This document shows positions 1 to 13,523 of a DNA stretch of 64,000 nt, one piece after another. A model generated the notes under the pieces. That model saw only the letters and a program-made list of their open reading frames with translations, was not told the origin of the DNA and searched no databases. The DNA is from Aporrectodea caliginosa (lineage: Eukaryota; Annelida; Clitellata; Crassiclitellata; Lumbricidae), in contig JACEVL010000804.1 in the NCBI GenBank assembly GCA_020284085.1, forward strand, positions 595,501 to 659,500, written 5' to 3'. Position numbers and translations under genes: made by a program. Each line of letters opens with the position of its first letter. The stretch's first letter is position 1.

Positions 1-94
1 TATGAGCTCATATTTAACACTTTAACTTTTCGGTGTGCCGAAATTAGCCTGTGGGACAGGATACAATGAATCCATGGCCATTCATAATCTTCTG

Positions 95-1170
<1,076 letters not shown>

Positions 1171-1179
1171 AGCAAATAG

Positions 1180-4100
1180 GAATGCTATTTGCCTCACTAC
1201 AGCAAAGAAGGCTGTTGACGCAGTGCTTGCAGTTTCTAGACTCTAAGACTGTAGCGGGTGTTGAAGTCATAAAACCGGAACAATCGACATTCATGGTCTG
1301 AACGATGTTTTTTCAATTTCTGGACATTTCCAATTCTTCAAACCTACTGAAATTTTACAGTTCAACCTGACTAAATGTTCTACTATCACATGTGTTGTCA
1401 AATTACAGTAAAATTTGATTTATTGTGAAATAAAATACCTTCTTATGCTCGACACATTCATTTCCAAAATTAGTGTCTTTTTTGATCGGTATCAGGCAAA
1501 GTAACACAGTCCGTGAGCACCGTCTTCCCGTTGGAATTGAAAGCTGAATTTTTTTCTAAATAATACTATTGATAGGTCTAACAAACTGAGAGGGTGCCCT
1601 GGTTTCTAGCTTGCACTTTGTTTTTGACCATGCATCTGTGAACCACCCTAATATACATACATACATAAAATTACATATATATGCATAATTGCATATATAT
1701 ACATATAATTATATATAAAATTAATCAATGCATGTATTCAAGTGTGCGCCTTATGTAAAAAATAAAATGCATGTATGCATTGTATACGTATGTATGCATG
1801 GCTTGTATATGCATATGTATGTATGTTTGTATTATGTATGTATGTATGTATGTACTATGTATGTATGTAATGTGTGTATGTATGAGTGTATGTATTTATG
1901 TGCGTACGCATGCATCTGCACATGGTGTATAATGTATGAATTTTGGCTAGCATCTAACCGCCTACTGCTTAACACCTCTCAAACAGTACTCATGTTATCT
2001 GGTTGGGTTGTGGTAGACGGCTGGCAGGCGTGAACTTTGTCGCTCAGGCCTTCTTATAATATTGCCTTCCTGGAGTCGGTCCGGGACTTGGGATCATTCT
2101 GAACCAAGAGCTTAGTTTTTCTTTGCACACAAATAAGTTCACCCGTAGCTGAGTATGATTAATAGCTATTCAATTGAAGTCATTGTTTCTTAAAAGTCCG
2201 AACGAATTTCAGAAGATTAAACGAACATCTTCGATGGTTGGATAGATATTAATCATACTCCGAAGTCTGACGAGTTGATCGACCGATATGCTCCTACTGA
2301 AAGCATTCCTCAGGAGAATTAATTAACGTTTTCAGTGTGACAGGCAGCTTGCTAAAGACACGTCACAAAAATAAATGATTGGCAGTTGGGAATACAGAGT
2401 GTTTGATGCTTTAGCAGTTGCGTAGGTAGCTTAGATGTTGCAGTGACAGTAAAAGATGTTCTTCGATTGAGAAGAGTGTATAGAAGGCACCATTTAGAGC
2501 TATACGAACAGTTTTTATGAGTACCTGTGAGCTGTCATGAACTGAAGACCGTTCTAGCAACGACTGACAAGATGAAACCGATCTTCTACTATACTTATTG
2601 TTCGCTTGCTTTTGTCTTGCAGTAGGCCTAGAGACCGGTGTTGAGTTGTCATACAGTCTCGGATGTCAAACTCTCTTCGCCGCTATGAAACTGAACCCCG
2701 AATGGACAGTCGACTATGACCAGAAGGTGGGTTCGCCCGTCATTTTGAACCATACTTGGGGCGTCATGATCTGTGAGCTGCATTACAACACATGTCAATA
2801 TTATACATGTCTAGAGTCATACAGTTTTACCTCTGCTTAAGAAATAACTGCAGATTTATTGATTAATCTCGTGCTTGCCCAGTTTAAGGCTTTATAGTAC
2901 CGCAGGCTTATCGTATCTGAGAATTTATAAAGCGCCTCTTACAGTGCTAGCTACTCAGAGATTCAATTACTAGTGATTACGATTTATAAAGACTAAACTT
3001 CACATATTATGGTCTTCATTGATCAGCAGCTTCATTAATAGTTTGACTAAGGAAACGGCGACACCTAACGTATAAACAGAAAGTAGGTCGTCTCTACCAT
3101 TGCTGCAGTCTTTCAGTGCTAGTTACAGGACGGGTTTGTTTCCTAGGTAGGAGCCTAATGGTTGGATCTTAAAAATGAAACTTTATGTACACCAAAATTG
3201 TAATTAGCAACTTCTATTGCGCCGGTGTCTAATGCACATGGCATCAACCGATGGCACGCCAAAACCAAGCCGTAATCAGGTCAACATCCAGAAGATCAGT
3301 CCGTAAGAGATAGAGAGGTAGCCTATGGTGGATAAAAAATTTGAAAATTTGAAAGCTCTACGTAAGTTTTCAGTTGAGAACGAAATGATGCAAGCGACTA
3401 AGCATAGCGCAAGACACAGAAAGAGAGTTCCAAAAATAAGCCCAGCAACCGAAAAAGCTTGTTCACCAAGAACAACTCTTGATTAATCAGATGACCTCAC
3501 TGAATAATGATAAGTCTGGGAAATGAGAACTAATTTTATATATTGGGGTTGACCAGAGTTAACAGTTTAATAAACCAGGAGCCCCAGTTTGAAACCAATG
3601 CAAAGATTTCAGCACCTAAGTTATATGTTCATATGTGGATGTATTATTATACGAGATCCGCTGCTGGAGAGGAGCCAGTGAAGCACGTCCAGCATATAAC
3701 CGCGACATTAGAATGGTCATTTATATCGTCACAGCCTTAAGTCTTAGGTAGGTGAGCTCTCGGTTTCCAGACTAAGGTTTTCGACTAAAATGTGATAGGC
3801 CCATGTTTGACACGTTGTTGAAGATCTCACATGCCTCATGATGTCTTGGTTCTATTGCCTGATGTCAAATTCTCTAGTCGACTCGCTTACTGTAATTCCA
3901 TCTTTACCAATTCCACAGAGACAAATTGATTTGAAGCTATACGTAAATGGCTCCGAATTCCTTGGTAAGAGCCATTCCAATGACTATCCATCAAAAACGT
4001 GTAATTTCTGTACTTGAGCCACTGCACTGATTAAGCAGAGATTTCAGTTAGGTAGACAATAATAACCAATGTTTGGGAGGCGCAATATAGCCTAATGGTC

Positions 4101-5680
4101 TGCCCAATAAAATTCAAATGCAGCACAGGGAATCAATGTCTGAAAAAATGACTAAATAAATTGATTATTTGAGCTATTGATTGATTGATTGATTGATTTA
4201 TAACAAAGCCATTTACCTCGAACTCACATGCCAAATTAAGACTTAGTTTATTAAGCGAGGCTTCTATAACAGTGAATAACTAGAATCGGTTATAATAGAT
4301 TCCAATCATTGAACAGAACTGTTTCTCGTAGATCAGATTTTAAATTTGTATTCTTTGTACAATCGTGTACCTACGTGTAATTTGTCGGTTTGGTTTGTCC
4401 AGAGAAGAAAGAACTCTACGAGGACCACTGAACTGAAAACCTCAGATCAAGTTTTCTGCACAGCGGTCTAGGTTTACGTATGGATATGTCTCGTGGTTTG
4501 TTATTCTCGTTTCTTAGCACTGTCATGTCATATTGTTCTTGCTACTGGCTACCTTTGTACATTAATCACCACAGACTACTACGCTGTGATTCGCGTACAG
4601 AATTAGTGACTAGGGCAATCAACGTTGCTATAAATGGATATGTTCCTTTGGCAATCGCATTTATATCCAAAAGTGGGTTGCTCTAATTGAAGTTTTATGA
4701 TTGCCCCAAGGCAATTGCACAGACACAGGCAGTGTCGAGTCGGGTGACTGTAGGGTGGCCGCCTGACGTCCATAGTCGAATGACTCTTTACATACTTGTG
4801 TAACAACTAACAACTATAGTCATATAACATGATATCAGTTACAAGTTAATTATTATTTTCTTATTGTTTATTACCGGAAGACAGTTATCCCGTCGCAAGG
4901 TCCATATGTTTGCGAGCCTTTTCCATTCATCGGGTCGTCCGGAGAAAATGAATAGTCTGTAACTGGAACCCGTACGCCAAGGCAATTCAGAACAAGCTGC
5001 TCAAACTTGTCTTTTGACCATTTCTCTCAGTGACTTGAATCCTACTGATGTCTCCAACTCCCCAGACCACATGTTCGCCCTGTCAAACAAACAATTTTTA
5101 ATGCTCTGTCGTGTATCATGGTTTTTAGTCTACTTGATGAATTTTAGCACCTATTTAGACTAGCCTAGTTATATATTAGGGCGTTTGTGAAATAACTAAT
5201 TGCCTACGTAAACTATTCCATTGCAGGCTAAATTACAAAATATACGTTACTTGAGACTTTATGTTGATACTTGTCACATGTGTACAATTATATATAGCTG
5301 ATGGTGTTTTGTGCATGTATATACACGCAGCTTATGTCGAGTCATATAAAAGTGGAGCTTCGTGTCAGAGGAGGAAGTGTAGTTCACCTGTGACTAAACT
5401 GGTAGAATTCCACAACTGCGGACATTCTATTATAACGGAGAAACATCTAGCATTTACCCTGCCGACCTCCGATCGATAGTTTTGTTCATGTCTAGTATAG
5501 TAATTATTACAACCATGTATTTCAGTCATCACAGTAAAGTATGAGTTAAATAAAGTTGGGAGAGTGCCCATGTGGTGCCGTTACATTAAAATTGCGAGTC
5601 GGAGTTTATAAATGTAATAAATTGTTAATAGTCCTAGGGATTTAAATAGATGACAACTTTCTGCCAAGTATTGGATTCCA
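1180..5680. other. Mostly featureless, with one TATG-rich tract
   Basis: No gene is recognised. A TATG-type low-complexity tract runs from about 1655 to 1930. A possible exon of about 104 bp at 2623-2726 has an acceptor-like sequence (TTTTGTCTTGCAG) and a donor-like GTGGGT, but its peptide matches nothing I know. Position 3198-3331 is one copy of a dispersed repeat whose partner is at 17470-17600. A short (ATTG)n tail lies near 4175-4200. Confidence 0.5.
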
Positions 5681-5689
5681 CTGACAATT

Positions 5690-6640
5690 CCTACCGCCCT
5701 TTTTGAAGGATGAAAATGGGTTTAAGTATATTCTGATACCCACCTGCCCAAACCACCGTGCAGTAATTTAAATAATGCAATAGGAGGTCAGTATATAGTA
5801 AATTAAGAGAGTGTTCTGGTAAGGACCCATTGAGTGTGTGAATAATCCCAACAATTTTAGCGGCTTTATTCTTCACATGTTGGACATGCATGCTCCTTCC
5901 ATGTAAGGTTCTCTTCGATAATAACCCCCAGAAATTTGACTTTCAATGATCTTGCATAAGTGAACATTATCAATTGTTAAGGTAGGGTCAAAGAATCCAG
6001 TATTTTCCGACTTTTAAATAAAACATAGATTGATTTTTTAAGATAATGACAGCAAATTCACATGGAACTAACTTGCTTAGCTCCGAATTCAATACTTGAA
6101 AAAGATCATCATAGTTTTGAGATGTACAAAAGCCGAGGAATCATCCGTAAATAGTATCAATTGCAAAACAGGTGAACAGTTTGTGCTGTCACCTACAATT
6201 CTACATAGATAAGGAATACTAAAGGACCCAAATATGAACCTTGGGGGACTCCGCAAAGTGTGGACGCCAGGCTAGAATGAACCTCTGCATAAGAGACCTG
6301 CATATATCTATTTTTGAAGTATGGCCTAAACCAGTCCAGAGCTATCCCACGGATGCAATAATTATGCTATTTAGCAAATAAGATATCATAATTTAAAGTG
6401 TCGAAGGAATACACCCAGTGTACAACTACGTTCATCCATGGCTTCAGAGATTTTATCTAAGACTTCTATTATTGCTAGATTTGTGTAGTGGTTCTTTCTT
6501 AAACCAACTTTTTCATACAATAATAATTTATTAACTCATAGAAAGTCATCAGTCTCATTAGTATGGGCTAAAAATGGAATTATTGTTCGTTTCTTTAAGA
6601 TAATTACAGTAAGAAGTAGAGGAGGGAGGAATTTCGGCAG
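5690..6640 (-). pseudogene. LINE reverse transcriptase relic (CR1/L2-like)
   Basis: Read on the minus strand, this keeps the order of a non-LTR retrotransposon RT. The finger region is at about 6480-6640 (a SIF block, then VGLRKNHYTNLAIIEVLDK). A GVFLRHF segment stands where the catalytic GVFLDxxKAFD motif should be. Then comes the GVPQGSYLGPLVFLIYV motif at 6200-6255, and the C-terminal thumb with LLLHYLNYCTVVWAGGYQN at 5710-5800. Stops and frameshifts break the ORF, and the first catalytic Asp region is degraded. Normally this enzyme copies the element's RNA at a nicked target. The assignment to the CR1/L2/jockey group is by motif style only. Confidence 0.8.
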
Positions 6641-6822
6641 CCACCTGTTGTCCTAAGGTAGCAAAGTAGTCATTAATCTGTAGGAAATTCTCGTAGGGTC
6701 ATCTATTATTGATTTGCAAAGGGATCCTCATTCCTTGAGGTTCCTTTCTATGCAAGGCTTCCTTAATAACCCCCATCCCATATTTCCTTAACACTGTCCT
6801 TATAAGCCTGCTTTCTACCAAC

Positions 6823-6931
6823 TACTAAAGTCCTTTCTGTTTGGCCGTGGCTGGGCTGGGAGCGCCTCTGAGTAGGTTTCTTGAAGAGGCGCTATATAAA
6901 TATCCGGAATGAATGAATGAATGAATGAATA
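6823..6931 (+). mobile_element. LINE 3' end with (TGAA)n tail
   Basis: The segment encodes the end of a LINE ORF (LKSFLFGRGWAGSASE, then stop). It is followed by the 3' signature GAGGCGCTATATAAAT and a tail of GAATGAATGAATGAAT. The same signature recurs in several places in the window. Tails of repeated TGAA are typical of L2-type LINEs. Confidence 0.75.
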
Positions 6932-7498
6932 AGCTTCTGACCTTGAAATTTAGTGGGTTTTTTCCGCATTTACGCAGGATATCTGTACGTTTGTTTTTTA
7001 GATACTAGCCTATATATATAGATTCCATTAATCAAATCCTTAGATAATTGTTATACATAATTTTATTCTTCCAGGTCTTCATTGAAGATGTGGAAGGTCA
7101 GAGTTTAGTTTTTGTGTTTAACCTTGTTGGTTTACTCTGTTTTAATGGGAGACTAAAATATTATACATTTCATTAAGAGTTTATCATTATGATCGAGATA
7201 TCATCAGGGTTTGATGAAATCCAGAAGCCAGGAAACAATTTCGGGTGGTTTTAAATTGTAGCGTATACATGGTCGAGAAAGTTATTTTTTGTAATTCGCA
7301 TATAAACGCACATAAAAAATATTCTGAAACTTATTTGAGGGTTTCAACCTGTTAAACCACCCCTAAATACGCCAATGAGGCAATCATAGCTATTACTTGT
7401 TTAATAGTAATTTCATAGTTTAAGTAATATTTGTTAACGGTTAACCCTGTGGGTTAACCGTTAACAGTAGTAACGAAATGGCCAAATTGTTCGCTGAG

Positions 7499-8290
7499 AA
7501 AAACGAGGATTGAACAATCTGCCAAGCGACGGCCCAAAATACCGCACTTAATTTTGGACGTTGGCTTACCAAGTACCGTACGCTTATCTTATCTTTTTCT
7601 TTGAAATAGACCTAACAGGTTTTTAATGCTTTATCTTACATCTCTATCGACTCTTTCTAGACAAAAATTTAGTTCTTTCTTTTGTTACAAAAACGAGGGA
7701 TGAATAATCTAGTCATGTCATGGATGTTGGATTGTTAAGCTCTTTTAAGTAGCCTATACGCTTAGCTTATACTTTTTCTTTTAGATAGCTTACGACCTAC
7801 AGGTTTTTAACGCTTTGTCTTACATCCTTATCGACTCTTCCTAGACAAAAATAATGTCTTTTTTCAAACGTTACATGCTGATCTTTCTGAGAGTTATCGC
7901 TTACTGCATTTCAGATTGAGGTGCAGCCCAGTGCTTCTTTTCGGTGCAATCGTTATCGAAAACATCAAACGATTGCGCAAAATTTATTGCACTGCTGTAA
8001 ATCAGAAAGTATAAGTTTCCGGCTTCTATTCGCCAAAAAATTTCTTTTAAAATAGTAGCTCACAGGTTTTTAATGCTTTATCTTCTATCCTTATCGACGC
8101 TTCCTAAACAAAAAGAATTTCTTTCATTTGTTACCTGCCAATCTTTCTTAGAGTTATCACTAACTTTACAGGTGTATTTCAGATTGAGCTATAATAGAAT
8201 GCTTTATTCGGTGCAATCGTTATCGAATTATCAGCCGATTGCGCAGAAATTTATTACACTGTGAGAGTATAAAGATTCCATTCTCACTAA
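7499..8290 (+). repeat. Three tandem promoter-region repeats
   Basis: Three diverged copies begin near 7499, 7688 and 8035. All share CAGGTTTTTAAtGCTTTaTCTT and TATCGACTCTTCCTAGACAAAA-like blocks. The last two also share CGGTGCAATCGTTATCGAA, a GATTGCGCA core, ATTTATTgCAC and a TATAA-like end. The third copy ends at the TATA box of the downstream gene, so the repeat appears to be a duplicated promoter. Identity is by eye and imperfect. Confidence 0.75.
8268..8274 (+). promoter_or_regulatory. TATA box of the Ly6-like gene
   Basis: TATAAAG lies 96 bases upstream of the start codon, which leaves a plausible short 5' UTR. The upstream repeat copy carries a comparable TATAAG near 8010. A C/EBP-like GATTGCGCA core lies at 8237-8245, about 25 bases upstream of the box. 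Confidence 0.6.
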
Positions 8291-8363
8291 GGATTCTGCA
8301 AGAAGTCTTTTTCAGATTGTCCGTGTGTTCGCCTACGCTACTTCACTGAAGACTGAGATCACA

Positions 8364-11300
8364 ATGGGTCGCCAATTGCTCCTGACAGTCTTCGTCCTGA
8401 CAGTCTTGATGTTTGACGCAACGATCCTAGGTAAGTGAGCATCATAGCAAGCCATTACAAAACTCAGAAGTATAGTACATGAATTCATACGTGCTTATAT
8501 ACATGCATATAAACAAACTTACATACAAACATACAAACAGACATACGTACATAGTATGCATACATAGTTTTTACATACATACACAATTACACATGCACAC
8601 ATACCTGCATGTACATATGAACTGATGTTTCAATATGCATGCATGTATTTAAGTTCTTGCCTATGTATGTACATTATGCATGAATGTATGTAAGTTAGTA
8701 AGTACCCGTAAGTAAGTATATGTATGCATGCATGTACATGCATGTATGCAGGTATGTATGTATGAATGTAAGTATTTATGTATGTAGGTATGTACACTAT
8801 GGTCGAGAGAGAAAATAAGAGGGATGCTTATCGGCAGGGGATGTAGAATTTAATAAGTATTGTAGGCCTCTATAATTTGGTTCTGGTCTACTACTTGAGA
8901 TGACCGTGCACACTCGCCATAATGAGTGTTTTTCCAGGTTCCTCGACTATCGCCAGTTGCTGAAGGGATTTCGTGTATCAGAGTCTGCTTTCAGGGACAG
9001 TTTAGAAAGTGACAAATAAAAGTGACATTTTGAGATTGATAGAGGAGGCAAAACTCAACAGGAACTTTATTTGATGTGAATTTCAGAAGGGTACTCGCTG
9101 TCATCGTCCATCACAAAAATACCTAAGTTTGGTTCTACGTAAACATTTGACACATCAATTTGAAATTTGTAAAGTTCTCTATGTTTTATGTTCTTAGCCG
9201 TTACATTTCCGGTCTAGATAGAGCTGTACCGATTAAACGGCCATACGCGTAATCTAGCCGATTATTAGGACAATCGGTATAATCAGGTATCGGCACCAAT
9301 AATCGGTTAATCGGTAAAACATTTCTCTAATTAGTTTTGACGTGGCTAGCTACTCTTCAGATGGCAGATGATTTAGCAATACCATGTACTGGTGGCCTAT
9401 CGGGCGTCGACCACCTAGTACCACCTATTCCTACTGACGTCCCGCTGCGGCCCGCGAAGATGCTGAATTAAATGACTATTCATTTATTTGTTTTTTGCGC
9501 AATAGTCGTTACGAAAAGAACAATTAGCACAAATATCTATGTTTTGTTTCTTATTATTGATCTATAATCCAGCACTATAGTATTTTCTAGGCACTCTGCA
9601 GACATTGGTACGTTATAAGTGAAATTCAATAATGTCAATTATGAAACATTTAAGAAAACAATTTGTTTTCAAAATCTCTACGAATGTACGATTGTACGTT
9701 CAAAAACGATTAAAACAAATTGAACTATAGATAAAATCGCATTGTAATAGTAGATTTATGTTTTGGAACCGGACATTTTGACTAGACAATTAAATAATCG
9801 GTCTCATAATCGGTATTGGCTATTTAATAATCGGTCATACGCGGTATCGCATGATCGGCAAAAGCCACATCGGTGCAAATAAGTAGAATCACGTGCCACT
9901 GAACGCCAGAGAGAAATGGAAATTTGTCACTTGAAAATGTCACTTGGCAAATGCGACTCCTTTCATTGCAAACATGTATTTATAATACAGATTTTAATAT
10001 CGTGTTTTTGATTTAGCTCTAGACTGTTGGAAATGCATATCATTGAACGGGACTGCCTGCTGCACCAATAACGGAGACAGCTTTTCTTGCCCAGATGCAG
10101 CTGTATATTGCGCTGTGTCAGAAGGTTATAAAAAAGAAGCGGGTCAGGGTAAGACAACCACCTTTCCATTAAACTGTTGCCAGCCGATGGGTTTTGGTTA
10201 CCATAATGTGTAAATGTGATATTAATCATTGGATTTCATTTGTTTCATTATTTATTTCAATGTTAAGTTACTAAATATGAAGCTTTAGGCCAGTGTCCTC
10301 CTTTCTTTATCTGGCAAAGTTTTTTTACCATTCAGATTAAAATAAGGCATAATTATGTAGAATTGCAATCACAAGAATCGACTTGATGACAACATCGATT
10401 TCCATAGCACCGCTTAAAAGCTCAGAGATCTATAATAGTCCAGCTTTGTCAGAAGCGCTGCTTCACGCCAGAGGTGTTAGCGATACCGTATGAAGAACAA
10501 GACCGATTGCCAAGATATTAGTGAGAAAGCAGACAACAGACCGTTACAGTGCGCTGTTCGTAAGTTGAGAGAAATGGAAAGGCGGCAAATTGAACGAATA
10601 AGGGCAATTTTTCAAATTTGAGAATTTTCTTGTGAATGAAGAGCCAGAAGAATGATGGAGAGACTTGAGAGATGATGGTGACAGAAGAGATACAGTAGAC
10701 GAGAATTCGCGAATATCATAATATTCATCGTTCCATAAGCGATTTTGGTGCAGCATGGGATATGGATAACCAAAAGAACTGTAGATGAATAGGTCAGAAT
10801 CGCAAGAGTAAGGTATGACGACGATCTGATAAAAGGACAAAAGACATAACGATGTTAATAATAATTTCAACTTGTGTTGCAAAATAATTAAGATTATCTG
10901 TGAAACATAAAACTTTAAAATACAACCTTAGACTAATATTGACGACTTGCATAAAAATTCATCAGAACTTAAATTCACCTTCTTTATTAATAACCATTGT
11001 TCGACTAATGTGTAGGTAGTAAGGCTTAATTAATTTAAATACCAGTATTGTAGTGTGCAATTGTAAACACTTTTAGAATTAGGTATGATATCTATCAAAG
11101 GATTTTCTATAGAAATCCGAGCAACATGTAGACAGCGTGACGTAACTGAAGTTGGTGTGACCAAAACGAGACTAACTGATCTGCCACAGATGCCATTCTG
11201 ATGGTGCGAGTAAACCCATTAAGAACTAGATTCCTTTATCTGGAATCTGAGGAACTGGTACGTCTGTTTGCGGTTGAAGACTACAGTGGGTGAAGTCAAT

Positions 11301-12708
11301 GTGCAAGTGGAAGAAGTCAATGTGCAAGTGGGTGGAGTCAATGGGTGTAGAGTAGAGTCAATTTGCAAGTGGGATGGAGTAAATCAGCAAGTGTGTGTAT
11401 TAAATATGCGTGTGGGTGAACTCGGTGGAGTCAACGTGCAAGTGAGTCGAGTCCATGTGGGTAGAGTCAAAGTGCAATTGAGTGAAGTCAGTGCGCAAGT
11501 GGGGGCAGTCAATGTGTAAGTGGGTTGGGTCAATGAGCAGGTGGGTGGAATCAATGTTTAAATTGGTTGAGTGACTTGAGTCAATGGGCAAGAGTGTAGA
11601 ATCAACGTGCAAGTTGGTGGAGTAAATGCGCAAGTGGGGCGAGTCAGTGTACAAGAGGATGGAGGCGATATCCACTATTTTCTTCATGTCTATCGCCACC
11701 ACTGCGATTACCATGAGGAAACAGTAGAACAAATTGTCCTGTTGTCGACGCTGACAAGATGAAGACACTCAAGGCTCGATCTTCTGAGCTGCAAGAAGTT
11801 GGCAACCCAGCGAAGGAGGAATTACCAAAAACCTATGGCAAAATTACTAGCATGAATTTAAGTTATGCTGGGTATATACTGATAATTAACTCAGGATGAT
11901 ATCTATGAAGAGTTGAGTTGTAGTAAAAGTGCAAAACATTATAGTTTTGTTCAGAGGCTTCCGGTTTGTGCCATTATAGTTTCATTATAACTGAAAGAGA
12001 GCTTGAATACCAATAGACAAATTTCTCTGTCAGCATGCCTACATGCAGCCAATATAGGACACATATTCCCATATGAGACTCCTATAGGATCCATAATAGG
12101 GGTCCTATCCGATGCCCATGGAAATGCTCACAGGGTTGCTACGCGCATGCTTTACGTTCAAGCAAGATATTTTTCCAACGTCGCATTATGACGTGGCTAA
12201 GGCGGTCGACAAGCATTAGGATCATGTAACTCTGGACGATTCCATTCACAAAAACAGACAGGGCAGACTGATAGACTGATAGGAAAACAAGTTTTATTCC
12301 TGTCTCCTTCATCCGGATTTTGGACTCAAACTAGCTGTATTTTAAAGTTTAGTCAATGAACATAGTCTTTTCTTTCTTTAGTCTCGGGACTATTGGCAAC
12401 AATCAAAGTCGTACTCGGCCCTTTTTCTGTACTATGATCGTAGGCCTATCCATCTTAGCACAAAATGCGGTAGACTAACTAGTAAAAGTCATCGACAGTG
12501 ATTATATTTACAATGAACGTGCTTTGTTTCTTACCCAGCTGACTTTAGCTTTGCCAGAATCATGAGAGGATGCGCAGGGCCGCAGGCACTGGATAACAAT
12601 GCAACTTGTATAGATACGAAAGCAGACGATGGCTCAACCGTCAGAACCTGTTCAACAGTATGTGAGGGAGCTCTATGTAACACATGGCCAACAACAGAGT
12701 GCAACTGA
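8364..12708 (+). CDS. Secreted Ly6/three-finger-like cysteine-rich protein (three exons)
   Basis: Exons are 8364-8430, 10017-10148 and 12539-12708. Junctions are CTAG|GTAAGT, GATTTAG|CT, CAGG|GTAAGA and CTTACCCAG|CT. Both introns are phase 1, the joined frame stays open and totals 122 codons. Exon 1 is a signal peptide (MGRQLLLTVFVLTVLMFDAT) with probable cleavage after Ala23. The mature chain begins LDCWKC. It holds 12 Cys at 26, 29, 37, 38, 47, 54, 78, 90, 104, 108, 113 and 121, including CSTVCEGALCN, the C..C....CN ending typical of Ly6/uPAR domains. Signal-exon-plus-two-exon architecture with phase 1 introns is also usual in that family. There is no hydrophobic C-terminal tail, so it is probably secreted and not GPI-anchored. 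Start context ATCACAATGG is good. A sequon (NGT) follows in exon 2. Ligand and role are unknown; other disulfide-rich secreted families remain possible. Confidence 0.8.
8485..8810. repeat. ACAT/ATGT-rich tract in intron 1
   Basis: Imperfect (CATA)n then (TGTA)n sequence fills the first part of intron 1 of the Ly6-like gene. It can fold back because the two halves are complementary in composition. Confidence 0.8.
9215..9885. mobile_element. Non-autonomous TIR element in intron 1
   Basis: The ends are long, degenerate inverted repeats rich in CCGATTATT and ATCGGTAT motifs. The left end reads GTACCGATTAAACGGCCATA. The right end, reversed, reads GCACCGATGTGGCTTTTGCC and then further CCGATTATT blocks. 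No ORF lies between them. A MITE of unassigned superfamily is the best reading; no clear target duplication was found. Confidence 0.6.
11272..11668. repeat. ~21-bp minisatellite in intron 2
   Basis: About 18 degenerate units of the type GTGGGTGGAGTCAATGTGCAA. It is inside intron 2 of the Ly6-like gene. Open frames here on both strands are products of the repeat. Confidence 0.85.
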
Positions 12709-12820
12709 TTATAAATCGACATGTTTCCTGGCGTAATCGGAATTAATCCTCTCTGAAAAACATCATCCATGACCTTCTGTGACATCAATTTGGAAAACTA
12801 AATTTGACATTTAATCTATT

Positions 12821-12826
12821 AATAAA
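12821..12826 (+). terminator. Poly(A) signal of the Ly6-like gene
   Basis: AATAAA lies 113 bases after the TGA stop, a normal distance for a short 3' UTR. It supports the three-exon model ending here. Confidence 0.55.
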
Positions 12827-13018
12827 TTATATTTCATGAGTTGCACTGAACTTTGCTTTGTTACTTTATGGTGATACTCATTTATTATTATTTATGCATT
12901 TGTTATGAGCAATAATTGTCCCTTCACTGCAACCGTCTCTGTGTAATGACCAAGTCCTTAACGCACAAATGCTCAGCGCCATCGATGTTCTGTCTCATGG
13001 TCATTGGTCGTATGTGCA

Positions 13019-13523
13019 CCTCTGAACGTAGGAAAAAAGACAACATCAAATGCGTTGTATTTTACGACTGATACTATGTGCTCCATTCGAAGCGCCTGCC
13101 CTCAAAGGCTAAAAGTGCATTAACCCCGTGCTCAGGGATAAGCGGAACATTATTGGCAATCATCACAGACTATGAGGAATCCAGAAGATAAGAAAGGGCG
13201 CGTAAGGGCCTCGAACGTTATCGATGGTACTGAGAACACCAGAATTAAACGGCTCGAACAACCATTTCGGCACCTCTGAACGTAGGAAAAAGGCAACATC
13301 AAATGCATTTTACTGTATAACTGACCCAATGTGTTCCGTTCGAAGAGCCTATAAATATTATACTCAAAGGCTAAACGTTCATTCTCCCGTGTTCAAGGAT
13401 AAGCGGAACTTTATTGGCAATCATCACAGAATACGACGGACTCATAGGATAAGAAAGGTGAGGTCCTCGAACGTTATCGATGGTACAGAGAATTAGAGAA
13501 TAAAACGGCTTGAACAACCATTT
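13019..13523. repeat. ~250-bp tandem duplication
   Basis: Copy A (13019-13267) and copy B (13271-13523) share long blocks, including CCTCTGAACGTAGGAAAAA, GGATAAGCGGAAC, ATTGGCAATCATCACAGA, and CTCGAACGTTATCGATGGTA. They differ by scattered substitutions and a small insertion. No coding function is seen. Confidence 0.85.

Noticed and set aside
2623..2726. Possible internal exon with good acceptor and donor
   Set aside because: The peptide (includes MKLNPEWTVDYDQK) is not recognised, and no partner exons with matching phase were found.
11268..11768. Frames of 83 and 122 codons in intron 2 of the Ly6-like gene
   Set aside because: They are products of the 21-bp minisatellite.
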